Below the pieces are notes generated by a model. The model was given only the letters and a program-made list of their open reading frames with translations, was not told the DNA's origin and did not search any database. From Pseudomonadota bacterium (GTDB lineage: Bacteria; Myxococcota; Myxococcia; Myxococcales; Anaeromyxobacteraceae), in NCBI GenBank assembly GCA_023428085.1, contig JAEYZK010000015.1:1-7931 (forward strand): a DNA stretch of 7,931 nt. Reading direction: 5' to 3'. Positions 5,164 through 7,931 of this stretch are shown here, piece after piece. The first letter of the stretch is position 1. Every line of letters starts with the position of its first letter. The position numbers and the translations under genes are program-made.

Positions 5164-7931
5164 ATGCGCATCCGGCGGCTGGACATCGTCGGCTTCAAGT
5201 CCTTCATGGACAAGACGGTCATCGCCTTCGACGAGGGCGTGACGGGGGTCGTGGGCCCGAACGGCTGCGGCAAGTCGAACGTGGCCGACGCGATCCGCTG
5301 GGTGCTCGGCGAGCAGTCGGCGCGCCAGCTCCGCGGCCGCTCGATGGAGGACGTGATCTTCAACGGCTCGGAGTCGAAGGCGCCGCTGTCGATGGCGGAG
5401 GTGCTGCTCACCTTCGAGAACGACCGCCCGAGCGAGCTCCCCGCCGCGTACCAGGGCTTCGGCGAGATCACCGTCGGGCGCCGCCTCTTCCGCACCGGCG
5501 AGTCCGAGTACCTCGTCAACGGCGTGCAGGCCCGCCTGCTCGACGTGAACGACATCTTCTTCGGCTCCGGCATCGGCCGGACCGCCTACTCGATCATCGA
5601 GCAGGGCCGCATCGGCCAGATCGTCTCCGCGCGCCCCGAGGACCGGCGCGCCGTCATCGAGGAGGCGGCCGGCATCACGAAGTACAAGCGCCGCCGCGAG
5701 GCCGCCGAGCGGAAGCTCGAGGCGACCCAGCAGAACCTCCTGCGCGTCGCCGACATCGTCCAGGAGCTCGGCAAGCAGCTCGAGTCGCTCAACCGCCAGG
5801 CCCGCAAGGCGGAGAAGTACAAGGCCCTCCGGGCGCAGATCCGCGAGCTCGAGCTCCGCACCGCCGCCGCCCGCTACCTCGAGCTCACCGCCACCCGCCG
5901 CGCCGCCGAGGAACGCCACGCCACCCTGCGCGCCGAGGAGGCGGAGCTCGCCGCCCGCCTCGCCGAGCTCGACGCCGCGCTCGAGACCGACCGGACGGCG
6001 ACCGCCGAGAGCGAGGCCCGGCTCGCCGAGATCTCCGCGCGCGAGCACGAGCTCGCGAGCACGGTCCGCGTCTCCGAGGTGTCGATCGAGGCCGCGGCGC
6101 GCGAGCTCCAGCAGATCGCGGACCGCACCCAGGCGCAGGCGGCGGAGGTCGAGGCGCTGAAGCTCCAGGCGGAGGCGCTCGCCGCCGAGCGCGAGGCCCT
6201 GCAGCGCCAGCGCGAGGACCTCTCCTCGCTCGTCGTCGCGGACGAGGGGCGGCTCACGGACGCGCAGTCGTCGCTCCAGGAGGCGGCGCGCGAGCAGGCC
6301 GCCCTCTCCGGCGAGGCCGAGCGGGCCCGCGCGGCCGCGGCGGCCGCCCGGTCCGAGGCGAGCGCGCACCGCAGCCAGCTCGCCCAGATCGACCGCCAGC
6401 GCGCCGATCTCAAGGCGCGCCTCGAGCGGAGCCGCGGCGAGGCCGAGGAGCTCGGCCGGAAGGCCGCCGAGCTCGACGCCGCCCGCTCCGCGTACGTCGA
6501 GAAGCTGGGCAAGACCCGCCAGCTCATGCTCCGGCTCGACGAGCAGCGGGGCGCGCAGGAGGAGCTGCTCGAGCGGACCCGCGCCGAGTTCATCCAGAAC
6601 GAGGCGAAGCTCATCACGCTCCGCGAGGAGCTGGCCGAGAAGCGCTCCCGCCTGCACAGCCTCCTCGAGATCGTCCGGAACTACGAGGGGTACGGCCGCG
6701 GCGTGCGCAGCCTGATGACCCGCGCGAGCGCCGCCCCCGGCGGCGACGGCCGCGACCGCGGCGTCTTCGGCCTCGTCGCCGACGTGGTCTCGACGCCGGC
6801 CGAGTACGAGAACGCCGTCGAGGCGCTGCTCGGCGAGCGGCTCCAGTACGTGATCGTCGAGAGCCACGCGCAGGGCGTCGAGGCGATCGACTACCTCAAG
6901 TCCGCCGCCGAGGGGCGCGCCTCGCTCATCCCGATGTCGCGCCTCCGCGCCGACCCGGCGCGGCCGGGGTCGGGGTCGGGCGAGGCGCCCGCCGACGCCG
7001 CCGCCGAGGTCGCGCTGGAGATCCCCGCCCACCCCGGCGTGGTGCGACCCTGCCTCGACGTCGTCACCTACGACCCGGCCTACGAGAAGGTGGTGAGGTT
7101 CCTCCTCGCCGACGCGCTGATCGTGCGCGACCTCCCCTCGGCGCTCGAGATCTGGCAGGAGCGCGCCGGGAAGGCGGGGCGCACGCTGGTGACGCTCGAC
7201 GGCGAGGTGCTCGACGCGCACGGCGTCGTCACCGGCGGCCCGCTCGAGGGCGAGGGCCACGGCGCGCTGCAGCGGCGCCGCGAGGTGCAGGAGCTCGAGG
7301 AGACGGTCCGGGGGTTCGAGGCCGAGTTCCAGCTCGCCAACGAGCGGCACCGCACGCTGCAGGCGCGCCTCCTCCAGCTCGAGGCGGCGCTGAAGAGCCT
7401 CGACAAGGACGGGCGCGAGAAGGAGCTCGCCCTCCTCGACCAGGAGAAGGATCTGGCGCGCGTCGGCGAGGAGCTCGCGCGCGTCGGCGACCGCGGCGCG
7501 GAGCTCCAGGGCGACCAGCGGCAGCTCGAGGAGGCCCTGGCGGCGCTGGTGCGCGAGGAGGAGGAGCACCGGCTCGCCGCGGCGGCCGCCGAGGCCGAGC
7601 AGTCCCGCGCGGAGGAGCGCGTCCGCGAGTCGGTGGAGTGGGTCGAGGCGTGGAAGGCGCGCGCCGACGTGCTCACCGCCGAGCTCATGAACATCAAGGT
7701 GAAGGCCGCGGCCGACGCCGAGCGGCGCGAGGGCATCGGCGCCGCCATGAAGCGGGCCGACGACGCGCGGCGCGAGGTCGAGGAGCGCCGGGCGCGCCTG
7801 TTCGCGGCGCTCTCCGAGGCGAACGCGCGGGCCGCCGAGCTCCGCGGCCGCCTGGACGGGACCCGCGTGGACGTGACCCGCGTGACCGAGGAGCTCGCCC
7901 AGGTGCGGGCCGCGCTCGGCGACGCCCGCGC
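5164..7931 (+). CDS. smc: Chromosome segregation/condensation ATPase SMC, N-terminal 922 codons (3' end outside window)
   Basis: SMC is the ATPase of the bacterial condensin. It dimerises through its hinge, joins ScpA and ScpB, and extrudes DNA loops to organise and segregate the chromosome. The first 922 residues are present; the family is usually near 1,200. The N-terminal head starts MRIRRLDIVGFKSF. Walker A is GPNGCGKS (residues 31-38) and the Q-loop is at IIEQGRI (144-150), followed by RRAVIEEAAGITKYKRRR (161-178). The first coiled-coil arm covers about 180-510. NYEGYGRGVRSLM (506-518) leads into the hinge at about 534-693, which ends VVTGGPLEG. The returning arm runs from about 695 to the window edge. 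The signature motif and Walker B lie beyond it. The ATG was chosen from the family's N-terminus; an in-frame TTG two codons upstream is less likely, and an in-frame stop occurs at 5128-5130. No Shine-Dalgarno is visible. Confidence 0.98.
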   Translation, partial: MRIRRLDIVGFKSFMDKTVIAFDEGVTGVVGPNGCGKSNVADAIRWVLGEQSARQLRGRSMEDVIFNGSESKAPLSMAEVLLTFENDRPSELPAAYQGFGEITVGRRLFRTGESEYLVNGVQARLLDVNDIFFGSGIGRTAYSIIEQGRIGQIVSARPEDRRAVIEEAAGITKYKRRREAAERKLEATQQNLLRVADIVQELGKQLESLNRQARKAEKYKALRAQIRELELRTAAARYLELTATRRAAEERHATLRAEEAELAARLAELDAALETDRTATAESEARLAEISAREHELASTVRVSEVSIEAAARELQQIADRTQAQAAEVEALKLQAEALAAEREALQRQREDLSSLVVADEGRLTDAQSSLQEAAREQAALSGEAERARAAAAAARSEASAHRSQLAQIDRQRADLKARLERSRGEAEELGRKAAELDAARSAYVEKLGKTRQLMLRLDEQRGAQEELLERTRAEFIQNEAKLITLREELAEKRSRLHSLLEIVRNYEGYGRGVRSLMTRASAAPGGDGRDRGVFGLVADVVSTPAEYENAVEALLGERLQYVIVESHAQGVEAIDYLKSAAEGRASLIPMSRLRADPARPGSGSGEAPADAAAEVALEIPAHPGVVRPCLDVVTYDPAYEKVVRFLLADALIVRDLPSALEIWQERAGKAGRTLVTLDGEVLDAHGVVTGGPLEGEGHGALQRRREVQELEETVRGFEAEFQLANERHRTLQARLLQLEAALKSLDKDGREKELALLDQEKDLARVGEELARVGDRGAELQGDQRQLEEALAALVREEEEHRLAAAAAEAEQSRAEERVRESVEWVEAWKARADVLTAELMNIKVKAAADAERREGIGAAMKRADDARREVEERRARLFAALSEANARAAELRGRLDGTRVDVTRVTEELAQVRAALGDAR

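Noticed and set aside
5038..7569. Open minus-strand reading frame of about 840 codons opposite smc
   Set aside because: It is the antisense of the SMC coding region. The product is a Leu/Ala/Glu/Arg-rich string without motifs, whereas the plus strand encodes SMC with Walker A and hinge.
1..7931. tRNA, rRNA, CRISPR array, insertion sequence or phage genes
   Set aside because: No regularly spaced repeats, transposase or integrase motifs, or RNA gene signatures were seen on either strand; coding genes account for nearly the whole window.

Overview
The window is very G+C-rich, and codon third positions are almost always G or C. Gene content points to a myxobacterium-like member of the Myxococcota, with Anaeromyxobacter the closest fit I recognise. 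The basis is a gspL-gspM-gspN order with a GspN of the deltaproteobacterial type, a chemoreceptor tip of the form NLLSLNASIIASQAGEHGK, and the SMC N-terminus MRIRRLDIVGFKSF. The organism assignment is recognition from memory, not a search.

Layout: (1) 2-2426, plus strand, is the 3' end of a type II secretion operon: gspL (5' end missing), gspM and gspN, with gaps of only 3 and 10 bases. GspL and GspM are the inner-membrane platform partners of the secretion ATPase. GspN is a membrane-anchored periplasmic accessory protein. (2) 2427-2496 is a short convergent gap with a GC-rich hairpin but no T-tract. (3) 2497-4974, minus strand, is one large methyl-accepting chemotaxis protein (825 aa) with about six membrane spans, a HAMP domain, an unusually long cytoplasmic coiled-coil region and a non-canonical hairpin tip. 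No cheA, cheW or cheR lies next to it. (4) 4975-5163 is a divergent intergenic region with three perfect inverted repeats and two A+T-rich patches in an otherwise GC-rich background. It is the only obvious regulatory region in the window. (5) 5164-7931, plus strand, is smc, the chromosome condensation ATPase, open at the window edge: the N-terminal ATPase half, first coiled-coil arm, hinge and part of the returning arm are present.

The three blocks (secretion, signal sensing, chromosome maintenance) look like separate transcription units rather than one system. I see no mobile elements, CRISPR arrays, tRNA or rRNA genes, phage genes or toxin-antitoxin genes. I find no convincing undescribed multi-gene system. 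The points most worth a second look are the divergent chemoreceptor tip and its long arms, the perfect inverted repeat between the receptor gene and smc, and the lack of a Shine-Dalgarno sequence at smc.
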